DNA of 64,000 nucleotides from Membranipora membranacea (taxonomy: Eukaryota; Bryozoa; Gymnolaemata; Cheilostomatida; Membraniporidae), in assembly GCA_914767715.1 (NCBI GenBank), contig OU612073.1, positions 23,066,001-23,130,000 on the forward strand. The letters are read 5' to 3'. The notes beneath the pieces are model-generated. The model searched no databases. It saw only the letters and a program-made list of their open reading frames with translations, and was not told the origin of the DNA. Shown here piece after piece: positions 36,250 to 48,540 of the stretch. Position numbers and translations under genes: made by a program. The first letter of the stretch is position 1. The number at the start of each line of letters is the position of its first letter.

Positions 36250-37990
36250 TTTATTGCTTACTATAAAAACTAGAATGAGTAAAACGGTATCAAAGGTATA
36301 TAAAAAGTTAAAAAGCAATGGGACAGTCAGATAGCACGAAGCTAGAGCAGAGACTGCCCAACTAGAACTCTCGACGCCACACTCGCCCGCCGGAACGACA
36401 GAGCGAAACATCCGCAACCTGCACACAATCAAACCCCCTCCCACAGGCGCGCCGCCAGGCCACCCAAAGAACCAGACTGAGTACATGTCTCCACTCCCAT
36501 AAGGTACACGTTGTACAGGTTGACACCATGGCACAACAGGGACCTCTCACCTCGCTTGTTTTTGGCCTTTGTTCGTAAATTATTTAATCTTGTGTTATAA
36601 TCATGTTCTGATTTGAGAGAGTTGATAAACTCATTCGAAAATGTTCTTAAGAATAGTTTTAAAGAGCAGTATTGGAATAGCATATTCGAAGGCATTATAT
36701 TTAAAGTCTTAAAAAGGGTTGAAACATGATCTCTGGTTTTTTCTTTAAAATCACTCTTACACAAGCTTTTTGGAGGACTATTACTCGTTTAAGGTCATTT
36801 TCAGCAGCATGGCCCCAGAACTCTATTCCATAGAGAAGGTGCGGGTAAAATAATGAGTAATATAGTTCGATCATTGTTTTTTCGTCAAAATATGGCCTCA
36901 CTACACGCATCATTATTACAACCAAATTTAATTTTTTGCACAATTCATTTATATGCGACTTAAAAGTAATATTTGAAGTAAGGATAATACCTAAAAATTT
37001 AGTTTCATTTTTCAGTTCAATGGTGTTTGTATTCAGTTGGATAACATGATCATCGGCACTGATAGCCTTTCTTGGGGATTTAAAAATTACCTGAAAGGTT
37101 TTTGAATAGTTAAGTACTAGTTTATTAGCTAAGCACCAATTTTCAACTTTGTTTAATTCTTGACTTAAAATAGCATGGTCTACAGGCGCTGCAGTCAAGA
37201 GGTCGTTTATGTAAATCTAAAATAAAAGCGGCCCAAGGTTTGAACCTTGGGGTACTCCAATGTTGATGTCACGGTACTGAGATACAGCATTATTTACAAT
37301 AACATATTGTTTACGGTTTTTGAGGTAATTTTCGATGAGAGATGTGGCACAGGATAAAAATCCATTAAACGGTAGCTTTTTGACTAAAATTTCATGATTA
37401 ATAGTATCAAACGCCTTTGAAAAGTCTGAAAACATGCCAAATGTGCTGTTGCAGCGATTAAAATTTTCAAACAATTGTTCCATGAGCTTGTTTATAGCAG
37501 TGGTGGTATTTCTGCCTCTTCTAAATCCAAACTGGCAGTCGGTTAAAATTGAGTTGGTCTCTAAAAAATCAATTATCTGGTTACTAAGAATTTTTTCAAC
37601 AATTTTAGAAATAGTGCTTAAGATTGATATTGGGCGATAGTTATTAGTACTTGTTTGTCCCCTTTTTTAAAAATGGGTGTCACTAGTGCAACTTTTAAGC
37701 AGTCTGGGAACACAGAATTTTCAATGACCAAATTTACAAGATATGCCAATATTGGGAGGATAATCAGCTTGTTTTCTTTGATCGCTCGTGACGAGATTTT
37801 GTCCGGACCAGTGGCTTTTTTGGCTTGGAGATTATCCACAATGGGCAGGATATCAGTGATATCAACAACATAAAAAATGAATTTGGGTCTAGAATCCCAC
37901 TCAATTTGAGGGGCAAAATAGTAAGCAAAGTTAGCGTTTGTGGGAGGCAATTTGTCGGCAAGATCCGCATTAATTGATTCTGAGGTAACA
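36250..37990 (-). mobile_element. LINE with defective reverse transcriptase
   Basis: The minus strand encodes RT motifs in order: LQAKKATGPDKISSRAIK, TPIFKKGDK, SDFSKAFDTINHEILVKKL, IGVPQGSNLGPLLF, a stop (TAG), IYINDLL, and then directly VENWCLANKLVLNYSKT, TKFLGIILTSNITFKSHI, PHLLYGIEFWG and finally the HDYNTR motif of the C-terminus. The catalytic (F/Y)ADD segment, expected between IYINDL and the LNxxKT block, is deleted, and there are frame shifts. It cannot encode an active RT. No 5' ORF1 or endonuclease was recognised. Confidence 0.85.
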
Positions 37991-38164
37991 ATAAAAAAAG
38001 TGAAAAAAATGATTCAAATAACCTGAAAAATACTCAACAATTATCCATAGCACATTATTAAACCGTTGATATTCAACTCCCCACCGTGTTTTTAAGTTCG
38101 TAGGCTCCTCTCTACATCCAGCAACATATCAACATCACCAATTTGCATCAAATGAGAAGACAAC

Positions 38165-38345
38165 TCAGCATTTTAATTGAGTTGCGACATTTGCGACGTT
38201 AGTGGGTTCGAGCTATTGCCACGTTTAAAAAATTGCGACGTTTGTTGGTTTGCGACGTTATAAAAACCCTTCGTTGCGACGTTTTTGGTATTGCGACGTT
38301 AGTGGAATGCTAGATTGCGACGTTTTGACATTTGCGACGTTTGTG
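38165..38345. repeat. Cluster of irregularly spaced TTGCGACGTT motifs
   Basis: About eight copies of TTGCGACGTT or close variants (TTGCGACATT, TTGCCACGTT) within 180 bp, often followed by TTTG or AGTGG, with unequal spacing. CpG-rich against an AT-rich background. It lies at the left edge of duplicated copy B. Confidence 0.85.
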
Positions 38346-40776
38346 GGTTCAACACACCCCTTTCACTATTGACAGGCAAATTAAGATGGAAAACATAAGA
38401 GCATCATTCATCTTCCATTAATAATGTGACAAAGGATTGAATACCATAAACTAACTATAACGGTTCTAAGTCTGCTGCCAGGGTCACAGCGGCCTCTATG
38501 GTAGTCAATATGATTGTTTGGAGCTGATATAATGTCTACACTTATTGTAAAAGATTGACAATATGTTCATAATGTTCCCTATACTTTGTTGCCCTAATGC
38601 TAGTAATACATGAAGGGCCATAAAATTCCTGATGTACAGGATGCACAGGGCAATTCCTTGATCGCAAAATATTCACTCTGACTATATGTACTATCGATAT
38701 TCTAGGATTACAATCCCTTGATTTTGTATATAATTTTGCTGGTCTACCCATGGTTTGATAAAAGAGCTGTATATAAATGTTTGTAAGTTATTTCTAGGCA
38801 CTTCACTTACGAGCTTTAATCTCAGGCTAAGGGTCTGATATGAATGTGAACTCTTTATTAGTCATCAATCTTGTGTTTATAATCAAAACAAATTTCTTCG
38901 TTATCTTATGCTGATGTGTCTCAGGTTGGAGGACTCTTCTGATCTGTTATTGTCTTATGGCCTGTGAGAGTGAAAGATGCTGAAACACTTCAGCAGATAA
39001 AATCAGTTTGAACATCGAGCCATACTGATTAAGGAATTAATTAAATTCATAACTAAGAAAGGGAACCAAAGTGATTCGTTCAAGCTCTGCCAACAGGATA
39101 TATGTAAAGCATTTTGGGTAAAAGTTCTCACTGGCATTAAATGAACAGTTCTTCTGTTCAATACTGCCGCAGGATGATGGAAGTTTTGTGTACTATGGAT
39201 TAAGAATTAACCACACAAATGTTTTACACACTATTATGCCTATGTGGAATCATTTTGTGTCTGTTGAAACCAATGTATTTAGAATGGCCAAGAGTGGCTA
39301 AATATTCTGATGTGTCATTCTCAGTGCAAAATAAATTTAAGTTGGCACCATCGACATACAATTTGAGTAGAATTAATCTGCTTCACCATATACATGCTAT
39401 CACCTAATCCCCTATCACTGGTGTCATTGGCATGCTCTGGTGATAATCATCAAAATTAATCAACCTTAAATCCGTTCTCATCACTGCAGTGTTAGGCTGT
39501 ATATATATAACCATAATAATATGTTGATGATGTGCTTTCATGCATGATGTCTTTCTGGTCAGCTTGAAAAAACTTAAGAAGTCCATTGGCGAGGCACTGT
39601 AATGTTAAACTAACACATCGACAGATTGATCATAAATACACTTTTTTCATTTCTAAGTCACCTTTGAACAGACTAATAATTACATCAAGTAGCATACCAT
39701 CACACATTATTTCTAAATATTCTAATACAGTTTTTATATGCAGGTTTTTCATAATATCACATGTGATAGGGGAAGGCTAGTTGCCTGTAACTTCGGTATG
39801 TGATGGTATATATAATTGGCTGTTGTTTTGAAGAATTGCAAGCGCAAGCAGATTATAAATATGCTGGAGGGTTTTGAGCTTGTTGGTGCTCATGACCTAA
39901 ATATAATGTAATGCAAAATTTGATAAAGACTACAATATAAGTTCTTTATCAGCACATGCAACAACCCCTTATCAGTTTCCTGCTTTGATTCCCTTGTTGA
40001 GGAGAAATATGTGTCTACGCCCCTTGATCGCGGTCAGTAATGTCTACTGTAAGTGTTGACTTTACTAACATTGCAGTATTTGTTGTGTTCTATAATATCT
40101 GTTTGATACAACCTGTCTGGTGGACACATGCCAGCAGATCTAGAACTAAGGAATGCAATTATATTGTTAGCCAGTTTTGCTGGTATTGTTTTTGAGCATG
40201 TCAATACTTCATGCCAAGTGGTCAAGTATGTTATTGGTCCTGGGTATGGCTCATAGGAGTGTTGTGTTTTTAATTATAGTAAGTTACATTTCGCTTGTAA
40301 CGTAATCCATCTCACTTCCGGCTCTGAAAGGTTGAGTTCAGCCAGTATTGTCCTCACAGATGATTTTGCAACCAGGGATCACAGAAAGTTTATAACTCAA
40401 CTTGAATCTCCACCTAGAATGATGAGGAATGAGGAAGATACAGGCGTCAACATGCACCAAAAAAAGATATATGGAACAGAATCAGGCGATGGTAGTACAG
40501 AGGATGTAGGTGAGTTGGCATATCCTGCTACTAGCAACCAGTAAAAAACCAAAAACTTATATGTTGTTGCAAGACATTTATAATACATCTGGGATAGTTA
40601 GGATGGGGATCGTCACACCAATAACTCTTTAAAGTATAGCATGATATGTTCATATTGTGGATTTGTTTTTGATGGCCATGCTATTCATGGTGAATTATCT
40701 CTCTTTTCTCCCAGATAATTATAAAGAGAGCACATTTGAGATGTTGACATCATCAAGATGGATAGTTGGCTATATG

Positions 40777-40937
40777 TTGGTTAAAATGTTGGTTAAAATG
40801 TTGGTTAAAATCCCAATGGTTAGTCACTCTCCACATTGTGGCGGTGAAATAGTGTGCCTTAAGGGTGAGGCTGCAATGTCTGCGCCAATTTGCTCTCAGT
40901 TTGTAGGCAGGTCGGAGCACACCTGGGGGCCAACATG
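40777..40937. mobile_element. 161-bp insertion in a coding exon
   Basis: Relative to copy A, 161 bp are inserted after TATATG, starting with TTGGTTAAAATG twice and a third TTGGTTAAAAT, and ending CCAACATG. The final ATG duplicates the target ATG. TTGG/CCAA ends are weakly inverted. No coding potential related to transporters. Confidence 0.6.
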
Positions 40938-42583
40938 AGTTGTCTATGCTATGTTCTGATGAATACAATGAGGAACAGCATGACTATAGGCATAGTTTGT
41001 ATGGTCAAGGCAACTAATCTTAATTCTCACTCTGAACATAGACATCCAATGATTGGTGGAGCTTGTTTCAATCGGCAGCAAAACAACACACCAGTGATAA
41101 AGGTTCAGGTGAGAAATTGAAATAAAAATTGATGAGTTTTTAGAGTCGCTGCTAGTAGATCGTCCAATCAACATGTATTTTCAACTGTGGAAGCTGGAAG
41201 CTAAAAATAGTCCCTCAGCAATCAGTTATTCTACCCTCAAACTGCTGCGCCTTTCATAGCTTTTCGGTTAGCCACTTTTCATTAGTGTTGCAGCCATGAA
41301 CATGCTTTCTTGTCTACCAGATTTAGAACCTGTTGTTGCACACACACCATTGCATTTTCAGCAGGTAACGAAGCATGTAATGAGCCATTTATCACAGGTT
41401 ATAGATAACAAATTAATCCTTATAGAATGATCGGGTTGTAGAATTTTGTTACAATGCTTTTCAAACTTTTGATCATATTTTAGTATTTTGTTTGGTCTTA
41501 GTCAACGGTGTTCTTTAATATTTCATATTGTTACCCTCATTTATTATCAAGGGGCATCTCATTTTCAGAAGAGCCAATCACTAGGAGATATAGAATGGGA
41601 CAAGGCTACTCAAGGCTGGGTACTATCAGCTTTCTACCTGGTATACCTGATAACACAGTCTATTTCTGGTGTACTCGCTGGCAGATACCGAGGGAAGAGA
41701 GTGCTGATGGTTGGAGCTTGTGTGTTCACAGTCTGTATCCTTCTTACTCCTAATGCTGCTAGGTATTTAGAAATTATAAGAAATTTGATTAGGACAGCCT
41801 GACCTGTTGAAGAAATCTTGACTGTTGAACAAATAATTAAAAGACCCTGTTTATCATATCCACTCTAGATTCCCGGGATGGATAGTAAGAGCCCAAACAC
41901 TTCTGCAATTCTCGTAATCATACTGAGAGTAGTATCTTGAATGGCGAGTGCTGCGATTGCACCTTCAATAGCTAATCTTCTGGGTAGATGGCTGTCTGTA
42001 TATGAGCGAAGTAGGATGATCACTTTGGTATATTCTGGTCAACAGGTGAGTTATATGATAACAAAGCGCATACAAATAAAACTGTAAGACTTGACTGTAC
42101 TATTGCTGGTGATGATATCTCAGAGATTTTTCAGGGTTTTAAACATGACACTCAAATAACGGCAGCGCAAAGAAAAATTTTAAAATTCTGTGACTAGAAT
42201 TATAACAAAATAATATGTAATATAATATGTAATTTATATAAGGCCATGCAATATATAGTCCAGCACAGGACTGTAGCAGTTATGCAATATTTGGACACTG
42301 AAAAAATTCATAGCACTCCAGGGTAAAAATGTGTGGCATTAAAAATTGCCCCCCTTTTTCATCGATGGCGCCTAAGAGGTTTTGAAACATAGTGCTGTAC
42401 CACCAACAGATGCTATAACTTCCAAATATTTTTAATTATGATTTCCAAATAGTTCAAAATAAATATATTTTCAGTTTCAGGAACATAGTACAATAGTAGA
42501 TAACTAGGTCCATCAACCTTCACAGTTCGCTAAAGTTATGCACAAGTGGTAACATATTGCGCGGGCACAGCAGCAAGTTTTAA

Positions 42584-43117
42584 AGTGGCAGACAACCCTG
42601 GTTGCAATAAATACGAATCAAGATGCAGTTCACTTTCATCGGTAGACAATATACTCAACAGTAAAAATCCGAGGTATAATCTCTGGTTCTGCACAACAGG
42701 GCAGTCAGCAGCCCCTTAACCCCATGGCTGCAATAAACTGAATTAAATTGAGAAGCTATGTTTTGTTTATAATCTCTAAATAAATGCTTTGTTTTTTTAT
42801 TGTAAGCAATAATATTGGTTTTGTAGATTTTGTAACTGAGATGACTTTTTTTTGTATTAAGATTGACACTAACAAAAGACAACTGCTTCAATTCTTGAAG
42901 ATAGTTCCTTTATATATCTTTTTTCCAATGATATATTTTTTGGAGAGTGTGGCTATTGCAGTTACTGAAACAAAATGGTGGAAGAGAGCTTGCAATTGAA
43001 ATAATTAATATTTTCTAATTTAATATTTATTTATAACAAGCAAATTTAGAAGGAGCAGGTAGCCTACATCGTTACGCATCATATATCAAAATATAACTTA
43101 TGTGGTTGTCTTCTACT
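42584..43117. mobile_element. TTAA-flanked MITE with a preserved empty site
   Basis: A 534-bp element has ends AGTGGCAGACAACC and GGTTGTCTTCTACT (12 of 14 positions complementary), flanked on both sides by TTAA (42580-42583 and 43118-43121). The equivalent position in copy A (33771-33774) has a single TTAA with matching flanks. TTAA duplication is typical of piggyBac-like elements. Interior non-coding. Confidence 0.85.
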
Positions 43118-43334
43118 TTAATATCTCACAGATGCAATTTATGGAAAAGGGAGAAATTCCTAACACTAAATATAATTTTTTACAAAGAGTGCTATGAGTG
43201 TTTTCATAATATTGCTTTGGTCCTTCTGTAGCCTTTAAGCTTGAAAATGATATAATCATATATTTCACATTATGTTTTGAAAGTAAGATGGGTAACATAC
43301 TGATATTGAGTGCAGGAGGTGCAACGTGTTATTC

Positions 43335-44535
43335 ACTGTACTGGTATATAATACCATCTGCTGGATTTACACCGATCGTTAGGTTGTCAACGGAGCATGT
43401 GGAGTTGAAGTTATTTGTTTATATTCTTCAAGAACTCGTGGCCTAATAAATCACAATAAATATGAAATGGTGTTAACATGGTGCGAGATAAAAAAGGCAT
43501 CATGATTAAAAGTGTTGAAAGAGATAATTAAATTTTATAATTGAAATTACAATAATAGGTTATTCAATTATTTAAGTTGCCTATGCCAATATGGCAATTG
43601 CAGTTCCAGACCAACAATAAACAATAGAGAAATATGAGCCGATCAGAGGTTTAGATAACGGAAAATCCAAGCATTAACAGGCTTGGTGAGTGATGAGGCA
43701 TATGATGATATCAGCCAACTTGTGAAAAATACATTGTTGTATATGATACATTGTATTGCTGCTAAGAATTTAACTTTCACCAATTGTCATATAAATGATG
43801 TAATAATTACCAATGTCTAACAGCTCAATTGTATAGTAACACAAGCAAGACATAGGTCATTGAAATAGAGTTAACATGACAAAAATAATACATATATGCA
43901 CTTTCATGACTCCATAAAACGGTTTGACTAGAAGTCAAGTTAATCCTGGAGAAAAGTTTATATGCTGTAGAAAAGTTGCCACAGAGAATGTAATAGTGGC
44001 CTTATTGGCATGGCTGTATCCTCAACACTGACATAAAGATTCTCATTAATATGAGTTGTGCTCAAATAGAACAAAAGGAAAGCTGTTGTGCATTTCAGCT
44101 TGTTAAAGCTATCTATACTTGATTATAGGTTATGATGGCAAATCTAAATGTGTGTTAAAGTCTTATTTTACTCGGTCATAGTCATTGCGTCAATATTCAA
44201 TTATATTAAAAAAACCTGGAATTAAATGTCCTTAAACACTCCTACCCATGGGGTTGATGCAATAACAATTCAATATCGAACTACGGTGTCTGTGAAAAAA
44301 ATATATTAGTTGGAAACAGCGCGTAATTTCGCATTTTTGCATTTACTTAAAATCGCTCAATCAATGTCCTCCTCAGGTTGAACCACACCCCCAGGACCCA
44401 AACCCCACTAGGACCTAGTCAGACCCCTGACACCGGACCGGAACCAATAAGGTTAGTCTCTGATCACTTATAGTAACGGTTCTCTCACTATCAGACCCAT
44501 GATACTCGGTTAACCCTTCACATTTTCTGAAGTTT
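43335..44535. other. No gene recognised
   Basis: AT-rich interval between the SLC17 copy B and the BEL/Pao element. A possible LTR or untranslated part of the retroelement could lie near 44380-44535 (GC-richer, CCCCAGGACCC), but I found no second copy of it. Confidence 0.3.
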
Positions 44536-44539
44536 TTGA

Positions 44540-47500
44540 ACACTACAGAAACGGTCCTGACCTTCCATCAGGCCCAGGAAAAACCGCTTTCCCTTTAGCG
44601 ATAGTGAACTGATCTCTCAGAGAATTAGAATCAGAAATGAGAACTATGTCACCATAACAGAGGTTGGGGGAAGATTTTACCCACTTTGACTGTTTGACAA
44701 TGGATGGTATATAGAGCTCTATCCATCTTTTCCAGAAATTTTGGGTGATTTCATTCACAAGGCTACTGTCATAACTTTTTGTCCCATACAAGTGACCTGG
44801 GTTTTCTGATAAAGACCTACCCAAGAGTAAACAATAAGGAATCAGAAGGTTTATCACAGAGTCACTACTAGAGAGAAAACCAATATGCCTTTCATTTAAC
44901 ATATTAGCTACCTGATAACAAATGGCGTTGAACTCAGATGGTGACACTTTTCGGTTATCAAGTGAGAACTTGAAGCCTCTCTTAGCTGTTTTGATGAGTG
45001 ACTCCACAGCACCCTGCCTCCATGGGCAATCTGAACCTCCAAAGGTCCATTTCGTTCCCTTGATGACTGAGGTCTTCAGAATCCCCTCTATTCATCTTCT
45101 TCCAGGCTTCTGTAAGCTCCCGCTCCGCTCCTATAAGCTGACTACCAGGATCAGAGGAGATGGTATCTGGCCATCCATGTAGACTGGTGAATCATGGGAG
45201 TGCATACATGAACGACTGTGTATCATAGCCATACCCTGGTTAGATATGTACTGCGCGAGAGCATAAATCCATAAAGTGCACTGCCCAAAGTTTTCCTGAA
45301 GTTCTCCTCTGAATTTCACCCTTTACTGAAGTAGTCTAACATAACCTTGTTGAATGGAGGAGCGGGTTTCAACCTGTCTGTAGGGAGTTTTGCCATTTCC
45401 TGTCTGAGTAGTGTAGGATCCCTGAGCTTAAATTTCTGACAGCTGAATTTCACTGAGTTAGCGAGTCTTGATCCTTGAGGAGTCCGAAACTTGTAACGAA
45501 ATCTGGCAAGAGTAGAGTCCCGTCCTCTATGTCCACATTCTATATGTGCCGTGACCATAGCTAATCTGGTGTATGGATGGTCAGAAGGTAATAGAGTTTG
45601 AAGATCGTCAGAAGAGTCACAACTGAAAGGATTGTATCCAGATAATCATCCTCCTATCACCCAAATCCCACGCTCATTCATAACTGGCTTCAGCTGTTTG
45701 TACTTTCCTTTAGACTTAGTTCACAAATCCAACATGGTTGATTGAACGCCCCCGAATGATGGCTTCCCTTGCCTGTTGAAGGATAGCTGGAGTGACTTGA
45801 ATACCAGAATCCTTCTTGAATCTACTTTTCACAACTGAAATGACTTTTGCTAGGGTCCACAAATGTCTGCTGTGCGAACTGAAATTCTCATTAGCTATCA
45901 GTGGTGCAGATTGCAACTTAGCATATGTAGTTGTAGTATGAACTTTCTCTCCCGGGAGGGAGGCTACTGGATTCAGTTCACTGTAAGACTTGATAGGCCA
46001 GTCTGACATCGGATGAGAAAGGAAGTTAGGTCCGTTACATCATATTGAATCTGTTTCTATCTCGGCTGGAGACTTTGGTCTTGTGAGCCAGTCAGCAATG
46101 TTCTACTTTCCCTCCACCCAGTACCAATCAGACATCTGTCCATTGCAGGCAGCTTGCAACTCTCCAACACACACACCTTCATACAGTTTAAGCGAGTTGA
46201 GATGTTGTTCAGCATAAACAATCTTCTCAAAGTCGTATCTCACTTTCTTTTTTGTCGATCACCTTCTTAGCTCTCTTTGCCAAAACTGCGCCGTTCAGCT
46301 CCATCTGTGGTATAGTAATCTTTTTGATAGGTGCTATACAATACAATTCAAGGAAATATCAGTTGGCTCCAGAACTTTTCATTAGTCAGCTTCCATTTGA
46401 TGAATACAGCTGCTCCAAATGCTAACTCACTTCCATCATAGAAGACAATCAGCATTGATTTTCCATCCGGGTTTTCAGGTTTCACACATCAGTCGTAACG
46501 AAGATCAGATACTGTAGCCAGTTGAGTGAAGAGTTTAACCCATCTCTTATACAGATCCTCAGGTAGCGAGTCATCCCACTTCGGCTGGTGAGTCCAGGTT
46601 TCTCTACTTTGGGGCTACCAAGAATGGACTCAAAAGCCCAAACGGGTCAAAGACCTTCATAACTTGCTCTAAAACCTTGTGATAGTATTAGGAAGAGACA
46701 TAGGAATAGAATCGAGTGGAAGATTAGGCTCAGTATAAACTTTCCCTTTCTTCTTTAAGAAGTTGAGTGCGACATGGAAAGCTATTTGGTTTTGAGAAGT
46801 TTCCCAGCAAACTCCAAGTACTCTAGTCAGATTTTCTCTAGCTTCAGATGGCAGAGATTGGATATCTACCCGCGTTGCAGATTCATAGCTTAGCTGCGAG
46901 TGTTTTATCTTAAATCCAGTTTCTCCCAAGACCAGGTTTGTATTTACTGTGCTAATGATAGAGCAGAGCTTACAACAGGCACCGAGTCGATAACATCATC
47001 CACATAGGTTGAGTTGAGAAGTAGCTTGGCAACATCTGGATATTTTGCCCTGAATAACTCGCCTGTCTTGTAGAGAGCCTCCGTACTAATGGCGCCAGCA
47101 GGACGATCTCCCATGTTCACTCGTGAAATGACATAGATGTCCGGATCTCGATCCTCCATTTCTCTCCAGAGAAATCTGTGTTTTGCTGCTCCAATTCATC
47201 TATGAAGATACTGTTATACATCTTTCGGATATCAGCAGTATCCCAATCTTGTTCTCCCTCCATCTGAGTAGCATCCCCAGGAGGTTGTTTAAATATGCAT
47301 CAGGTACTTTTGCCAGAGATCAATTGAGTGATGTTCCCTGATTTACTTGGCTGCTATTAAACACTATACGCACTGGAGTAGATGTAGATTTAGGGTTTTT
47401 AACAGCTAGATGGCTAATGTAGAAGACTGGGCCATTCCATTGCTGTAGATCTGTTTTGGTGAGCTTTCTACAAACCTGCCGATTCACCATGTCCAGTATT

Positions 47501-48540
47501 TGATCTGAATAGATCTTAGACCATGTTTGGTCCTACCTGAGAGTTTGCTCTGTGTTTTTCAGCATGGCTAACGCTGAGCAGTAGTTGTTCACCCACGGAT
47601 ACTTAGTGATCCAGCGTTTATTCTCTTTGTCATAGGTTAGGTTCTGTCTGATGAGATCAAGCTCTTGTTCCTCAGTGAATGTGAATGAGTGCCCAACAAT
47701 TGGACATTTGGAACATCTGCAGCCTCCACACTTAGGTGTGATCTCCGTACCCAGCTCATCCCCAATGGTGAAGTTGTAAGCGATGTCATCATTCCTGGCT
47801 GTCATTCAGTTTGAAGGTGGATTGTAAAACTCTTCATGGGTAACGGTGAACAAAGAGAAAATGATGTAGGTGTTGCTGGTGTCTATCAGTAGTGTTGTGC
47901 ACGCTGTAAGGTCAGGATGTACTCCTTGCACATTTCGTCCGAGAAGTCCTTCCAGAAACCTCAGATTATCATCTGCTTTTGCTAAAATCTCCTCGGGGTG
48001 CAGCCCCAGGTGGTCATTGCCCAGAAGAATATCTACCTTGGTTGAATCTCGTTTCAGTGAATCCAACTTCTGACGAGGAAGAGTTGAGAGTATCCAGATC
48101 CAGTAATAGTATCCATTCCAAATGCTCGTACTCTTCTCAGCTCTCCATCTGTGGCTGTAACATGAACTTCATACATGCAGGTGTTATACTGTGTATCAAC
48201 GCCTCCCATAGTCAGGATGTTCAGAGGTACACGCTTCAATTTTCTGGCTTTAATCGTAGTTGCAGCAGAGTGAGTGATGTAAGATGAGTCAGAACCTCCA
48301 TCATAGAAGATAAGTACCTGGTTTGTACTGTCTGGTGCTTGAACTTCATTCAGAGCATAGATGGAAGCAGGATCACGCTTAGTTTTGTTACTTTCTGCGG
48401 TGATGGTTGACTTACTTACTTTACTTGCAGGGGAAACTTTAGCTGATGCACAGTTTTGATAATATTTGTTAGATGTATACTTAGCATTGAGGTCAACAAA
48501 ATGATGTTTGTTTGGGTCATGCATCATATAAGATAACACA
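44540..48540 (-). mobile_element. Decayed BEL/Pao-type LTR retroelement, pol region
   Basis: Minus-strand fragments lie in canonical order. Aspartic protease-like at 48054-48539 (IFYDGGSDSSYITHSAA). DUF1758-like continuation at 47806-48066 (VDILLGNDHLGLHP). A linker with CGGCRCSKCP and NYCSALAMLKNTEQTL at 47533-47805. RT at about 46670-47500 with the YVDD catalytic motif near 46997-47008. RNase H region at about 46050-46600. Integrase H2C2 zinc finger at 45316-45558 (AHIECGHRGRDSTL...) and an integrase C-terminal part at 44543-45007 (DIVLISDSN). Multiple frame shifts and stops separate the blocks, so it is inactive. No LTR pair could be identified by eye. Confidence 0.85.

Larger units (their letters stand above)
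38370..43330 (+). repeat. Direct duplication, copy B
   Basis: Paralogous to 30190-34030 in the same orientation. It contains the SLC17 5' exons and the intervening non-coding sequence, plus a 534-bp TTAA-flanked insertion and a 161-bp exon insertion absent from copy A. Similarity ends within the last SLC17 exon at about 43328. Confidence 0.75.
40419..43330 (+). pseudogene. SLC17-family transporter 5' half, copy B
   Basis: Exons correspond one to one with copy A: 40419-40509 (MMRNEEDTGVNMHQ), 40715-41109 (contains a 161-bp insertion; donor GTGAGA intact), about 41571-41762 (DKATQGWVLSAFYLVYLITQ, LLTPNAAR), about 41877-42046 and about 43289 to 43328. Lesions: the insertion within the first transmembrane segment; TGA in place of the Gly codon in VVSGMASG near 41938; Gly to Val in the conserved FYLGYL motif; truncation of the last exon just after GGAT. 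It cannot make a transporter. Confidence 0.85.
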
